Assembly: GCF_020421205.1 (NCBI RefSeq)
Contig: NZ_JAIZZH010000001.1
Coordinates: 1,347,691-1,411,690 of the forward strand
DNA from: Hymenobacter pini
GTDB lineage: Bacteria > Bacteroidota > Bacteroidia > Cytophagales > Hymenobacteraceae
Reading direction: 5' to 3'
Length of the DNA stretch: 64,000 bases
Below the pieces are notes generated by a model that was not told the origin of the DNA, did no database searches, and saw only the letters and a list, made by a program, of their open reading frames with translations. Numbering within the stretch: the stretch's first letter is position 1; each line of letters starts with the position of its first letter. Positions 42,657 through 50,189 of this stretch are shown in pieces. A program made the position numbers and the translations under genes.

Positions 42657-44093
42657 TTAGGGTTTTTTTATTAATGAAAGTATTTTATGAATTGTTTCTA
42701 AGTGTGAAGAAAGTGGTATTGTGTTGTTAGATAGTGATGTAAATAGTGTATTAAATACTTTTGAACGACTAGGAAAATAATATTTGAGATTATTGTAAAC
42801 CTCTTCCCATAGTTCGAAAGACATATATCCAGTTGCGCCAACAGGAAGCAATAGTATATTTTGTTTTTTTGCTATTTCAAATTCTTTTCTGACACCATCA
42901 GAGTTGATAATTTCATCACCTTTTTCTTTATTGCCAAATAGAAAAATGGCAATTCCCGCAAGATTAAGCATTCTTTCTCTGTATTCATGCCATAAGGTGT
43001 CCTTATCAAGCTCTCCTATAACTAATTGAGGAAATGGTCGAATAGTTAATTGTTTGTCAGAATATTTTTGAGAATCAGAGTATATCGCCTGTAAAGCACC
43101 ATTAATCACTGCGCTTCCTACTCCCCATCCAAATCCTGTGACAATATTATATCCTTTTTCAATTAAGCTATGACTAAGATTATGGATAAAATTTGTTGCT
43201 TCATCTTGGCTGTAAGTATTAAATCTTACTGCACTACCAGATATATATATTGTTTTTTGTTTATAGCGTCTTTCTACTTCAAGTAATATATTTGTTATAT
43301 CCGAGTATTCGGAAATTAGGACTGTGTGTATGTTAAATCGTCTTAGGTCTTCAATAAGAAGCTCTTGTTTTCGAATTGCATATTCAAAATCAGCTTTTTT
43401 CTTATATTCTCCCTCTTGTTTAACCTTTCGAATTATACAATAATGAGGCCTTGCATTTTTGTCAATTTCTAACTTTACACGACTTAATATATAGTCAATA
43501 TTTGGATCAGTAAAACTAAAACCTAAAAACAAAAAAGTTTTAGTTATAAAATGGCTAACTAATGTGTTGGTGAATTCTTGTCTTCTTATATGGTAAGATT
43601 GATAATCATCTTTTATCAGCACAGCTTCCTCAGGGCGGTCAACATCACCATGCATCTTAAACACAGTAACGTCTCTGCCCTTTTTATTGTTAGCTAAACT
43701 ACTAACTGTTGTTTTTACATCAGCTCGCTTATCAGCTTTTTCTATACTCTTCTCTATAAGTTTGTCGTAGTTAGTTGTCCAAATTGTGTCAATTGGAATT
43801 CTTGCTATGATCTGATGGTTCTTAGATTCAACGGCCTTTTTGCTATATTCGTCGATTATTTTTTTATTGATAGAATTTCTACCAAACTTATTGAAGTGAA
43901 ATTGTGCAACAGATAATAAGTCATACTCCTTATTAATCTCAAGTTTAAGGTCGTCAGCAATTTCTCTTAATAAAGATCTCCAATCAACGAATCCTTGGCT
44001 AACAGACATACCTGCGCCGATGAATAAGGCTGCATCGCCTTCTTCAATATGTTCAACGTATTTTTTGATGAACGATTCCTGGTCAATAATCAT
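42657..44093 (-). CDS. thsA: Thoeris effector ThsA (SIR2 plus SLOG domains)
   Basis: A 478-residue protein, nearly the same length as the characterised ThsA. The N-terminal SIR2 domain has ALFIGAGMSVSQGFVDWRSLL, TTNYDKLIE (Asn108) and KMHGDVDRPEEAVL (His148); Asn and His are the NAD-hydrolysis residues of ThsA (N112 and H152 in Bacillus cereus). The C-terminal SLOG domain (from about residue 281) has IYISGSAVRFNTYS and VTGFGWGVGSAVINGAL, the ligand-binding type that senses the TIR-made signal. The active enzyme drains NAD and aborts infection. Very AT-rich. Confidence 0.93.
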   Translation of the reverse strand: MIIDQESFIKKYVEHIEEGDAALFIGAGMSVSQGFVDWRSLLREIADDLKLEINKEYDLLSVAQFHFNKFGRNSINKKIIDEYSKKAVESKNHQIIARIPIDTIWTTNYDKLIEKSIEKADKRADVKTTVSSLANNKKGRDVTVFKMHGDVDRPEEAVLIKDDYQSYHIRRQEFTNTLVSHFITKTFLFLGFSFTDPNIDYILSRVKLEIDKNARPHYCIIRKVKQEGEYKKKADFEYAIRKQELLIEDLRRFNIHTVLISEYSDITNILLEVERRYKQKTIYISGSAVRFNTYSQDEATNFIHNLSHSLIEKGYNIVTGFGWGVGSAVINGALQAIYSDSQKYSDKQLTIRPFPQLVIGELDKDTLWHEYRERMLNLAGIAIFLFGNKEKGDEIINSDGVRKEFEIAKKQNILLLPVGATGYMSFELWEEVYNNLKYYFPSRSKVFNTLFTSLSNNTIPLSSHLETIHKILSLIKKP

Positions 44094-44103
44094 CTTTCTG
44101 AAA

Positions 44104-44730
44104 TTAGGATTTTTGTGATGGTTCTTCGTTTGCGTCTACCCAATTGTCAAATAATACATATTCTTTGTCAGATGACCTTATCCATAGTTTGACTTCTCTT
44201 GCAATGTTGGGTTGAATGGTGACATAATAATATAATCCTAAGTATTCACTGCCAATAAACTTGTTGGAATAGTCAGTGTTGTCTGTTACTGGTAGTATAG
44301 CAGATTTACCTTTTAGTCCATCAAAAAAACCTAATTCCCAAGGCATCCATTTTGAGTTGGAGGAATTAGGTGAGAATGCATAAAACAAAGATTTGCAGGA
44401 TTTCATACGTTCTCTTAGCTGAGATGCTGTATGCTTATTGACCTTGCTTCGATCTAACTCAGGATCATCTATCCAATCTATATAGACACTGTAACCTAAA
44501 TCTTCTAATGTGTATTTCAAGCCGACTACTTCTGTTACGTCATTTGAACTATGTGAAAGAAATATGTCATATATTTTATCTTGTTTTGAAAGTTGAAGCT
44601 TTATTGATTCGTTAATTAATACTTTGCCTTTGTATTGCTCGCTAAAAAGCCTGTCTTGGGATTTTAATAAGACTTTTGATATTTCTTCTTTGCCTCTCTG
44701 TCTGAGATTAGTCTTTGAAAAAAGGGCCAT
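44104..44730 (-). CDS. Second Thoeris TIR-domain protein (ThsB-like)
   Basis: A 208-residue protein. Residues 1-52 are a basic N-terminal extension; the TIR domain starts at YDIFLSHSSNDVTEVVGLKY (54-73) and continues with LGYSVYIDWIDDPELDRSKV and SNSKWMPWELGFFDGLKGKS, where Glu132 is the expected catalytic Glu. It is a classic TIR, unlike the DUF1863 protein at the other side of thsA. Thoeris operons with two different TIR proteins are known, and each may sense different phages. It begins 10 bp before thsA. Confidence 0.88.
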   Translation of the reverse strand: MALFSKTNLRQRGKEEISKVLLKSQDRLFSEQYKGKVLINESIKLQLSKQDKIYDIFLSHSSNDVTEVVGLKYTLEDLGYSVYIDWIDDPELDRSKVNKHTASQLRERMKSCKSLFYAFSPNSSNSKWMPWELGFFDGLKGKSAILPVTDNTDYSNKFIGSEYLGLYYYVTIQPNIAREVKLWIRSSDKEYVLFDNWVDANEEPSQKS

Positions 44731-44756
44731 TTTTTATAATGAATTAAGCATTGTAT

Positions 44757-45140
44757 TTACTTCTTTACCTGCATCTCCAGCAGTTGAATGATCCGCTCCT
44801 TATCCCGGAGCTGGGCTTCCAGTAGAGCAACCTCGCGTTGAAGCGTCTTTATCTGATGCTCACTATCTGAGGTATCCCCACGCTTCGCATCCACCACCTG
44901 CACCTCGGCCGCTCCATCGAGAAACATCTCGCCACGGCCGAGTAGGAGCCAAGCGGGATTTAAGTTCTCAATCGAAAGGAGCAGCGCTGATAAATAGTCT
45001 GCATTAGGCAGCGAGTTTCTATCAGTGTAGTTCCGCGTTGTACCTTCTTTAAGGTTGTACTTGATACTGAAGCTTCTGACATTCAAGCCAAGAGCCTTTA
45101 TCAAATCCCTAAGACGCTGATTGATAGTGCCTTCAGACAT
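44757..45140 (-). CDS. HTH regulator at the head of the Thoeris operon
   Basis: A 127-residue protein. The N-terminal half is a helix-turn-helix like Bacteroidota phage repressors (INQRLRDLIKALGLNVRSFS, then NPAWLLLGRGEMF). The rest is an acidic linker and a C-terminal coiled coil that ends LRDKERIIQLLEMQVKK. It starts the minus-strand operon and lies 26 bp ahead of the first TIR gene, so it is probably cotranscribed with Thoeris and may control it. The gene is less AT-rich than the three Thoeris genes. Confidence 0.8.
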   Translation of the reverse strand: MSEGTINQRLRDLIKALGLNVRSFSIKYNLKEGTTRNYTDRNSLPNADYLSALLLSIENLNPAWLLLGRGEMFLDGAAEVQVVDAKRGDTSDSEHQIKTLQREVALLEAQLRDKERIIQLLEMQVKK

Positions 45141-45198
45141 ATTAAAGTGCTAATCACAAATTTTTATTTGTGATTGGGTGTATTTTATTTCTAATCTG

Positions 45199-45214
45199 AC
45201 GTATGTTTGTACGT
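45199..45214. promoter_or_regulatory. Inverted-repeat operator-like site A
   Basis: ACGTA, 6-nt spacer TGTTTG, TACGT (45199-45214), in the divergent space between the HTH regulator and the 45262 gene. A related site lies at 46442-46455. Possible binding site of the regulator. Confidence 0.4.
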
Positions 45215-45260
45215 ACTCGCTGCCCAAGTAAAGCAACCGGCAGCCAAATCGTCCAAACAC
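45206..45260. repeat. Duplicated divergent control region, copy A
   Basis: The block from TTTGTACGTA to GTCCAAACAC is closely repeated at 46448-46501 (same order, a few substitutions and one indel). Each copy lies just beside the start of an HTH regulator gene. Confidence 0.7.
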
Positions 45261-45261
45261 G

Positions 45262-45756
45262 ATGGAAGACCTCGCCCCGTACTGCCCCGACAACGTCCGC
45301 CAGCTGAGCCAGCCGATTCTGATACTGCTGCGGGCGCATGGCTTTGCCAGCTCCGAGCTGTATTCCCCCACGGGCCAGGTGTCCGTGCAGGGCTCGGCTA
45401 TCAGTGCCGGCCTGACCTCGTTTCTGGCCCTCTACCAGCACGACACGCGCGCGGGCAAGAGGACGCTGGAACTCCAGGCGTACTACGGGCCCTTCCGGGC
45501 GGGCACGGGCCGTCTGCTCGTGCGGGATGCGCAGGACGTGGCCTTTCTGCTCGGCAGCTGGGAGCCGCTGGCCGAGGCCCGGCTGCTCACCCTTGAGGAG
45601 GTTCACGCAGCCACACCTGGTGCAGCAGCGTCAGCCCCTCCAGTACCAGCTGCCGCTGGCCCGCCCACGAGTGATGCACGTGGGGCGAGGGAGCCAGCAG
45701 CTCCAGCAGCTCGTCGGCCCGGTGGGGCACCGCGGGCTCCTGCGGCAGGTAGGTAA
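45262..45756 (+). CDS. Hypothetical accessory protein
   Basis: A 164-residue frame divergent from the HTH regulator. Residues 1 to about 115 look like a normal soluble protein (VRQLSQPILILLRAHGFASS, then LTSFLALYQHDTRAGKRTLE). The rest is Ala/Pro/Arg-rich (about 116-164) and overlaps the convergent 45587 gene, so the true C-terminus may be shorter. Function unknown; not a known family. Confidence 0.55.
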   Translation: MEDLAPYCPDNVRQLSQPILILLRAHGFASSELYSPTGQVSVQGSAISAGLTSFLALYQHDTRAGKRTLELQAYYGPFRAGTGRLLVRDAQDVAFLLGSWEPLAEARLLTLEEVHAATPGAAASAPPVPAAAGPPTSDARGAREPAAPAARRPGGAPRAPAAGR

Positions 45757-45874
45757 ACAAGAACCGTTGCGCCGCATCCAGGGGCCCCCGGCCCCCCGCT
45801 TCCTCGGCCTCCGTGGCTTCCATGAGGCGTTGCCCCAGGGTTTGGAGTTCAGAAAGCAGGGCAGGAGCTAGCAT
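45587..45874 (-). CDS. Small hypothetical protein
   Basis: A 95-residue helical frame (LLSELQTLGQRLMEATEAEE, then RFLFTYLPQEPAVPHRADEL and HSWAGQRQLVLEGLTLLHQV). The composition is protein-like, and it sits between the HTH regulator genes. It overlaps the end of the 45262 frame on the other strand by 170 bp, so one of the two may be shorter or spurious. Function unknown. Confidence 0.5.
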   Translation of the reverse strand: MLAPALLSELQTLGQRLMEATEAEEAGGRGPLDAAQRFLFTYLPQEPAVPHRADELLELLAPSPHVHHSWAGQRQLVLEGLTLLHQVWLREPPQG

Positions 45875-45884
45875 CGGGCAAAGA

Positions 45885-45918
45885 CATACATACGCGTTTC
45901 AAATCTACTCTTTTTCCC
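45885..45918. repeat. 34-bp direct repeat, copy 1
   Basis: Identical to 46589-46622. This copy covers the last codons and stop of the 45905 HTH regulator gene plus 20 bp beyond. Confidence 0.9.
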
Positions 45919-46393
45919 TGTTTGACTGCTGTTCTAAAAGCTGTATTATCCGCTCTTTGTCCTTCAGGTGGCTACTGAGCTGGTCTATTTTCTCTTGGGC
46001 CAACTGTAGTTCATTCTCAAGTTTTGCCCTCTTATTAGGATATGGTACAATCGGCCAAGGATGCTCCTTGCCAGTGTCTATATCAATATACCGATCAACT
46101 GTGGATTGACTTTTTTGTCTGTTAAGCATGACAGAAAAGCCATCAATGGGCTCTCTACCCTGCATCAAAAACTCAATTGAGATGTCATAGTGATTCATCA
46201 TTTTGACGATGTTCGTCAAATCGATGTGTCTTTCTCCTCTCTCGTACTTGCTCCAGTTGCTATAAGAGATACCCACATTTTGGCAGAAGTCTTTCAAACT
46301 GCCCACTCTGTCCATTTGAATTAGGTGAGCATGCGCGCGCATAAATCGCTGGTGTATAGCTTCTACCGTCTCTTTTTTTCCGTTTCTCAACAA
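45905..46393 (-). CDS. HTH (XRE-like) regulator, related to the 44757 regulator
   Basis: A 162-residue protein. The N-terminal HTH is phage-repressor-like: LKDFCQNVGISYSNWSKYER and GERHIDLTNIVKMMNHYDIS, with IEFLMQGREPIDGF next. The C-terminal coiled coil (KLENELQLAQEKIDQLSSHL) ends in KDKERIIQLLEQQSNREKE, almost the same as the end of the 44757 regulator. A second repressor for the phage control region is a fair reading. Confidence 0.8.
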   Translation of the reverse strand: MLRNGKKETVEAIHQRFMRAHAHLIQMDRVGSLKDFCQNVGISYSNWSKYERGERHIDLTNIVKMMNHYDISIEFLMQGREPIDGFSVMLNRQKSQSTVDRYIDIDTGKEHPWPIVPYPNKRAKLENELQLAQEKIDQLSSHLKDKERIIQLLEQQSNREKE

Positions 46394-46410
46394 AATGGTG
46401 ATTTATTTTA

Positions 46411-46424
46411 GTCAAAATGTTGAC
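46411..46424. promoter_or_regulatory. Inverted-repeat operator-like site
   Basis: GTCAA, 4-nt spacer AATG, TTGAC (46411-46424), 18 bp upstream of the HTH regulator start. Possible auto-regulatory operator. Confidence 0.4.
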
Positions 46425-46441
46425 TATGGGAAAATCTTACG

Positions 46442-46455
46442 CGTACATTTGTACG
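46442..46455. promoter_or_regulatory. Inverted-repeat operator-like site B
   Basis: CGTAC, ATTT, GTACG (46442-46455), the counterpart of the site at 45199 in the duplicated control region. Confidence 0.4.
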
Positions 46456-46501
46456 TATTCGGTGCTAAGTAAAGCAACAGTTAGCCAATCTGTCCAAACA
46501 C
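46448..46501. repeat. Duplicated divergent control region, copy B
   Basis: Counterpart of 45206-45260, beside the start of the 46393 regulator. Just after it a GTG appears at the place where the 45262 gene has its ATG, but the frame closes after about 15 codons. Confidence 0.7.
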
Positions 46502-46588
46502 AGTGAGGGGCCAATTCAGCAGATGCCTTCTCTGCGGTAAGAGGTAGCAACAGCCTACTTTATCAGGTAGTTCTGCCTACTCAGAAGC

Positions 46589-46622
46589 CATACATACGCG
46601 TTTCAAATCTACTCTTTTTCCC
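46589..46622. repeat. 34-bp direct repeat, copy 2
   Basis: Identical to 45885-45918. Here the stretch that is the 3' end of an HTH gene in copy 1 has no gene; it lies 7 bp before the 46630 start. Confidence 0.9.
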
Positions 46623-46629
46623 CATTGCC

Positions 46630-46887
46630 ATGACGGAGAAGCAGAAATACTATGCCCTACTCGCACTGGTCTGTGAGGACCTGCCGCACTTCGCCGTGGA
46701 CCGGGCCATTCGCGCCGGCTACGGCCAGCAGTACGCCTCGGCCTCCACGCGTCTCTCGCACGTCAAGCAGGGCAAAGTGGCCTGCCTGCCCGATCTGCTG
46801 GCCCTGGTGGAGCACTCCCTGCCGGAGTTTGCCGTGCCCGCGCACCTGCGCCCGGAGCACGCCCCGGCCCCCTTATTCGAGAAGTAG
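46630..46887 (+). CDS. Small protein, possible Cro-like HTH
   Basis: An 85-residue protein starting MTEKQKYYALLALVCEDLPH. The part AIRAGYGQQYASASTRLSHV followed by KQGKVACLPDLLALVEH has the spacing of a small Cro/XRE-like HTH; the assignment is weak. It is the first gene of the rightward phage run. Confidence 0.6.
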   Translation: MTEKQKYYALLALVCEDLPHFAVDRAIRAGYGQQYASASTRLSHVKQGKVACLPDLLALVEHSLPEFAVPAHLRPEHAPAPLFEK

Positions 46888-46919
46888 TCCCCGTTTCTCA
46901 CCTATACCCCCCGCTTGCT

Positions 46920-47210
46920 ATGCACCTCAACACTGAGCCCCCGGCCCCGGCCCGCCGCCCCTGCCTGCGCGATTTGGCGCGCCTGACCACCACGCTCTTG
47001 CCCCCGGCCGTGGTGATGCTCACGTCTCTGGACGAGCTGGAGCGCCGCTGCCAGGAAATTGACCTGACTCACCCGGAGTACCGGGAGGAAACCCCGCTGG
47101 TGCGCCGCTACGAGCAGCAGCGCCGGGCGGCCCTGCGCGGGGAGCTGCGCCTGGTCACGGCCACGGCCACCGAGGCCCCCGCCTTTCCCGATTCTGCCAC
47201 GCGTGCCTAA
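46920..47210 (+). CDS. Small hypothetical phage protein
   Basis: A 96-residue protein with a helical middle (LTSLDELERRCQEIDLTHPE, then LVRRYEQQRRAALRGELRLV). No family recognised. Same direction as its neighbours with small gaps (32 and 12 bp), so one transcript. Confidence 0.6.
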   Translation: MHLNTEPPAPARRPCLRDLARLTTTLLPPAVVMLTSLDELERRCQEIDLTHPEYREETPLVRRYEQQRRAALRGELRLVTATATEAPAFPDSATRA

Positions 47211-47222
47211 CCCGCCCCGGCC

Positions 47223-47537
47223 ATGTCCAAACAGCTATTCTTTCCGCCGATTTCCCTCACCGATGCCCGCACAGGCAAGCGCGTGCGCGTGCAGCAGCTC
47301 CCGGAAGGGGCCGCCCTGGTGCCCGCCCCCGAGCCCATTCTGGGCTACAGCTACCAGCAGGGCCACCTCACCGTGTACGTGCGCGGCACCATGCCCCCGG
47401 AGCTGCGCACGGCCCGGCAGGAGGGCACCACCCACCAGGAGGTGCTGCTCGTGCCCGAGCTGCCCAGCGGCATTCGGGAAATCGACTGGACCGACTGCCG
47501 CCGCGAGTTTCAGCTGTTACTGCCTACTGCCGCCTGA
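47223..47537 (+). CDS. Small hypothetical phage protein
   Basis: A 104-residue soluble protein rich in strands (LFFPPISLTDARTGKRVRVQ, then YSYQQGHLTVYVRGTMPPEL, IREIDWTDCRREFQLLL). Family not known. Three bases separate it from the next gene. Confidence 0.6.
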   Translation: MSKQLFFPPISLTDARTGKRVRVQQLPEGAALVPAPEPILGYSYQQGHLTVYVRGTMPPELRTARQEGTTHQEVLLVPELPSGIREIDWTDCRREFQLLLPTAA

Positions 47538-47539
47538 TC

Positions 47540-47869
47540 ATGACGCCTTCTGCTTCCCTGAGTCCCGTGGCCCACGCCCTGGCCCTGGTCTTCGGCACGC
47601 CGCCCTTCACCAGCGAGTACACCACCGAGCACATCGGCAAGGTGCTGGGTAAGCTCCTGGGCGAGACGCTCACCGAGCAGACGGTGCTCGAGGAGCTGCG
47701 CGCGGCTCCCTACGCCACCCCGCGCCCCGGCCGGGGCCGTCACCTGCTCAAGTGGCGCTTTTCCCGGGCCGAGCTAGGGGAGAAGCCGGCGCGCCCGGCC
47801 CGGGGCCGCCAGCGCCTGCCCCGGCAGGAGCGCTCCATTGCCGAGTCCATGGGCCTGAAACGCTCCTAA
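47540..47869 (+). CDS. Small hypothetical phage protein
   Basis: A 109-residue protein. The first half is helical (HIGKVLGKLLGETLTEQTVL), the second half is basic (RPGRGRHLLKWRFSRAELGE, then RGRQRLPRQERSIAESMGL), suggesting nucleic-acid contact. A winged-helix is possible but not shown. Confidence 0.6.
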   Translation: MTPSASLSPVAHALALVFGTPPFTSEYTTEHIGKVLGKLLGETLTEQTVLEELRAAPYATPRPGRGRHLLKWRFSRAELGEKPARPARGRQRLPRQERSIAESMGLKRS

Positions 47870-47880
47870 CCCCGATTGTG

Positions 47881-48219
47881 ATGGCTACTGCCGCCTACGC
47901 CCTCTACACGGCCCGGCCCGCCGCCGGCCCCCCGCGCTCCTTCCGCGACTTTCTGCTCTCGGAGTACCAGCAGCCCGTGCACCTGCTCGGCCTGGAGCAC
48001 CTGCGCCCGCCTGCCGGCGTGCGCCGCCCCCAGCTGCTGGTGGAGCGCGGCCAGCTCACGGAGCAGCTGAACTCCGTGCGCTTTCTGCTCTCGGTGGCCC
48101 GCCAGCACCCCGGCCGCTTCCCGCAAGAGGAGCAGCTACTCCAGGCCGACGAGCAGCGGCTCACCGCGCGCCTGGCGGCCATTGCCGCCGCCCTCAACGA
48201 AGGACGGCAGGCGGCCTAG
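47881..48219 (+). CDS. Small hypothetical phage protein
   Basis: A 112-residue helical protein. The ATG at 47881 was chosen: the frame is open upstream but that part overlaps the 47540 gene. It has FRDFLLSEYQQPVHLLGLEH and VERGQLTEQLNSVRFLLSVA; no family recognised. Confidence 0.6.
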   Translation: MATAAYALYTARPAAGPPRSFRDFLLSEYQQPVHLLGLEHLRPPAGVRRPQLLVERGQLTEQLNSVRFLLSVARQHPGRFPQEEQLLQADEQRLTARLAAIAAALNEGRQAA

Positions 48220-48488
48220 CCACGTTTTCCCGCCCCCCGCACACCTACTGCACCTACTGCCCCCATCGGCCGCGCCCAGAAGGCGCACGAAGCCGACCGT
48301 TCCCCCAGCGGGTGGGAACAAGCTACGGGACCGGGCCAGCTCGCGCTGGCTGGGGGCACGGAGGGTCTGCATCGCAGCCCGGGCCAGCGGCCGTCCGCAC
48401 GGGAATACCCGCCCGCCGGACTTGCCCCGGCCTTCTTATTGGTGCCTTCGGGCATGTAGTACACATTCACAACACTCGTCCTGGTTCG

Positions 48489-49853
48489 ATGCTTCGTCCT
48501 ACGCTGCTCTCCCTTGAGCACATTCGCCTGTCCTGGCACAGCCTGGTGGAAAGCCTGCGCCAGCAGCAGCGCCCCCGCGTGCACACCCGCGCCGCCCACA
48601 CCGTCAACGGCGTGGCCCGGCCGGCCACAACCATTCTGACCCGGCCCAAAGCCGTCTGCGACGGGGCCAAGCAAACCGGGCTGCTCCTGATTCGCTGGGT
48701 GCGCCGCCTGGTGCAGCGCCTGCTCAGTCAGGCCGTGCTCAGCGAGGCGCTGGTGGGAGCGGACGGCCGCTGCCAGCTGCCCCCGCTGCCGGTGAATGCG
48801 CGCAAGCTCATGGAGCAGCGCGGCCTCTCGGAAGTGACCATGCGCCACCACCTCAAGCAGCTACAGGCCTGCGGGCTGATCCTCTCGCGCAAGTTCCGCG
48901 GCACGCGCGCCAACTTTCACCTGTGGCTGAATCCCGCCTTTGTGTGGGAAACCCCCGTGGAAAGCCCCCAGCCGGCCGGGGAGGCCGATTCCACGCCCAC
49001 TGCCGCGCCCGCTTTTTCGGGGGCCAACCATAAGAATCTTTCGCTTACTGAGGTTCTTGAACCACTAGAATCTCAGCAAGAGAAAGTAGGGCGAGTGGAT
49101 AAGTTGGCACCCGCCTCCGCAGCTGGAACCCCCTTACTGGAACCGGAGGGCCGCATCCAGACCCCGGGCAGCGCCGCCGGCCAGGCGGCGAAAGGGCGGC
49201 ACCAGGGGCGGGCGGCGGCCCGGCAGGCCCGGCTTGCCCCGCCGGAGCAGGCCCCGGCCCAGGCCGCCCGCCTGGCCCGGGCCGGGGCCTACGTCAGCCG
49301 GTTTTACCAGTATGCCCGCACCATGCTCTACGCCGGCCTGCCCCCGTTCTCGGAGCTGGAGCAGCGCTGGGCCAAGCTGGCCATCTGGCAGGGCCAGTAC
49401 CGGCCCCTGCTGGAGGCCACGCCCGAGCCGCACTGGGACCGGGTGCACGAGCAGCTGCTGCGCCGCGTGGACCAGGCCTACTGGTATTTCCAGCGCCACC
49501 CCGACAAGTACCCGGCCCTGCCCTGGGCGGAGGTGCACACCGGCCGCGGCTACTTCGACGCCGGCAACCCCAACGGCTTTGCGCGCACCCACCTGTGGCT
49601 GGCCCGCAAAGTCAACCGCAAGCAGGGCGGTCTGACGGCCCTGGACAAGGCCCTGGACTGCGCCGAGCGCGAAATCCGGCAGCGCCGCGACCTGGACCGG
49701 GGCCTGCGCGTGCAGGCTTCCGACCGGGCTAGGCGCCTCTCGCTGGAAACCCTGCACTGGACCCACCGCACGCTGGTGCGCCGCCTGGCCGGCGAGGCGG
49801 GGCTGCACTGCCTGGCCGCCCGCCTGGAGCACCTGGGCTTCACGCCCGCCTAA
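48489..49853 (+). CDS. Winged-helix phage protein, possible replication or DNA-binding role
   Basis: A 454-residue protein. The N-terminal part has a winged-helix (about residues 103-150: LMEQRGLSEVTMRHHLKQLQ, then CGLILSRKFRGTRANFHLWL). A low-complexity linker follows (about 155-265), then a helical C-terminal domain (YVSRFYQYARTMLYAGLPPF, WHxW-like aromatic motifs, ARKVNRKQGGLTALDKALDC). This layout (HTH plus linker plus helical domain) is seen in some replication initiators, but the family is not recognised. The ATG at 48489 was chosen because the upstream 59 codons are not protein-like. Confidence 0.65.
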   Translation: MLRPTLLSLEHIRLSWHSLVESLRQQQRPRVHTRAAHTVNGVARPATTILTRPKAVCDGAKQTGLLLIRWVRRLVQRLLSQAVLSEALVGADGRCQLPPLPVNARKLMEQRGLSEVTMRHHLKQLQACGLILSRKFRGTRANFHLWLNPAFVWETPVESPQPAGEADSTPTAAPAFSGANHKNLSLTEVLEPLESQQEKVGRVDKLAPASAAGTPLLEPEGRIQTPGSAAGQAAKGRHQGRAAARQARLAPPEQAPAQAARLARAGAYVSRFYQYARTMLYAGLPPFSELEQRWAKLAIWQGQYRPLLEATPEPHWDRVHEQLLRRVDQAYWYFQRHPDKYPALPWAEVHTGRGYFDAGNPNGFARTHLWLARKVNRKQGGLTALDKALDCAEREIRQRRDLDRGLRVQASDRARRLSLETLHWTHRTLVRRLAGEAGLHCLAARLEHLGFTPA

Positions 49854-49895
49854 CCCGACTCACGTTTTCCCATTTCTTTTTACCGACCTACCCGT

Positions 49896-50189
49896 ATGCC
49901 CGCCACCGTCACCGCCGTTCCCTCCGTTTCCGCTCCGGCCAGCTGGCCCGCCACGGCCCTCACCCGCGCCTGGGTGGTGTGGCAGAACGGGGCTAAAAAA
50001 ACCTTTCACTCCTACGATACCAGTGGCCGCTACCTAGTGGACGACCCGCTGCGCTACGGCATCCGGGGCTTTCGCAGCCGGGTGCTGGACAAGGCCTGGG
50101 GCTCGCCCATCAAGGAGCTGCGCATCTACGATAACCAGAGCGGGGCGCAGCTGGAGGTGTGGGTGCAGAACGGCGTGCGACTGGTATGA
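49896..50189 (+). CDS. Small hypothetical phage protein
   Basis: A 97-residue protein: a Pro/Ala/Val-rich N-terminus, then a strand-rich part (AWVVWQNGAKKTFHSYDTSG, SRVLDKAWGSPIKELRIYDN). Its stop overlaps the start of the next gene (ATGA), so the two are translationally coupled. Confidence 0.6.
   Translation: MPATVTAVPSVSAPASWPATALTRAWVVWQNGAKKTFHSYDTSGRYLVDDPLRYGIRGFRSRVLDKAWGSPIKELRIYDNQSGAQLEVWVQNGVRLV

Noticed and set aside
45885..46622. CRISPR array
   Set aside because: Only two repeat copies, 704 bp apart, with genes between them. No Cas genes are in the window.
48312..48488. N-terminal extension of the winged-helix gene
   Set aside because: The 59 extra codons are poor in protein-like pattern; the ATG at 48489 fits better.
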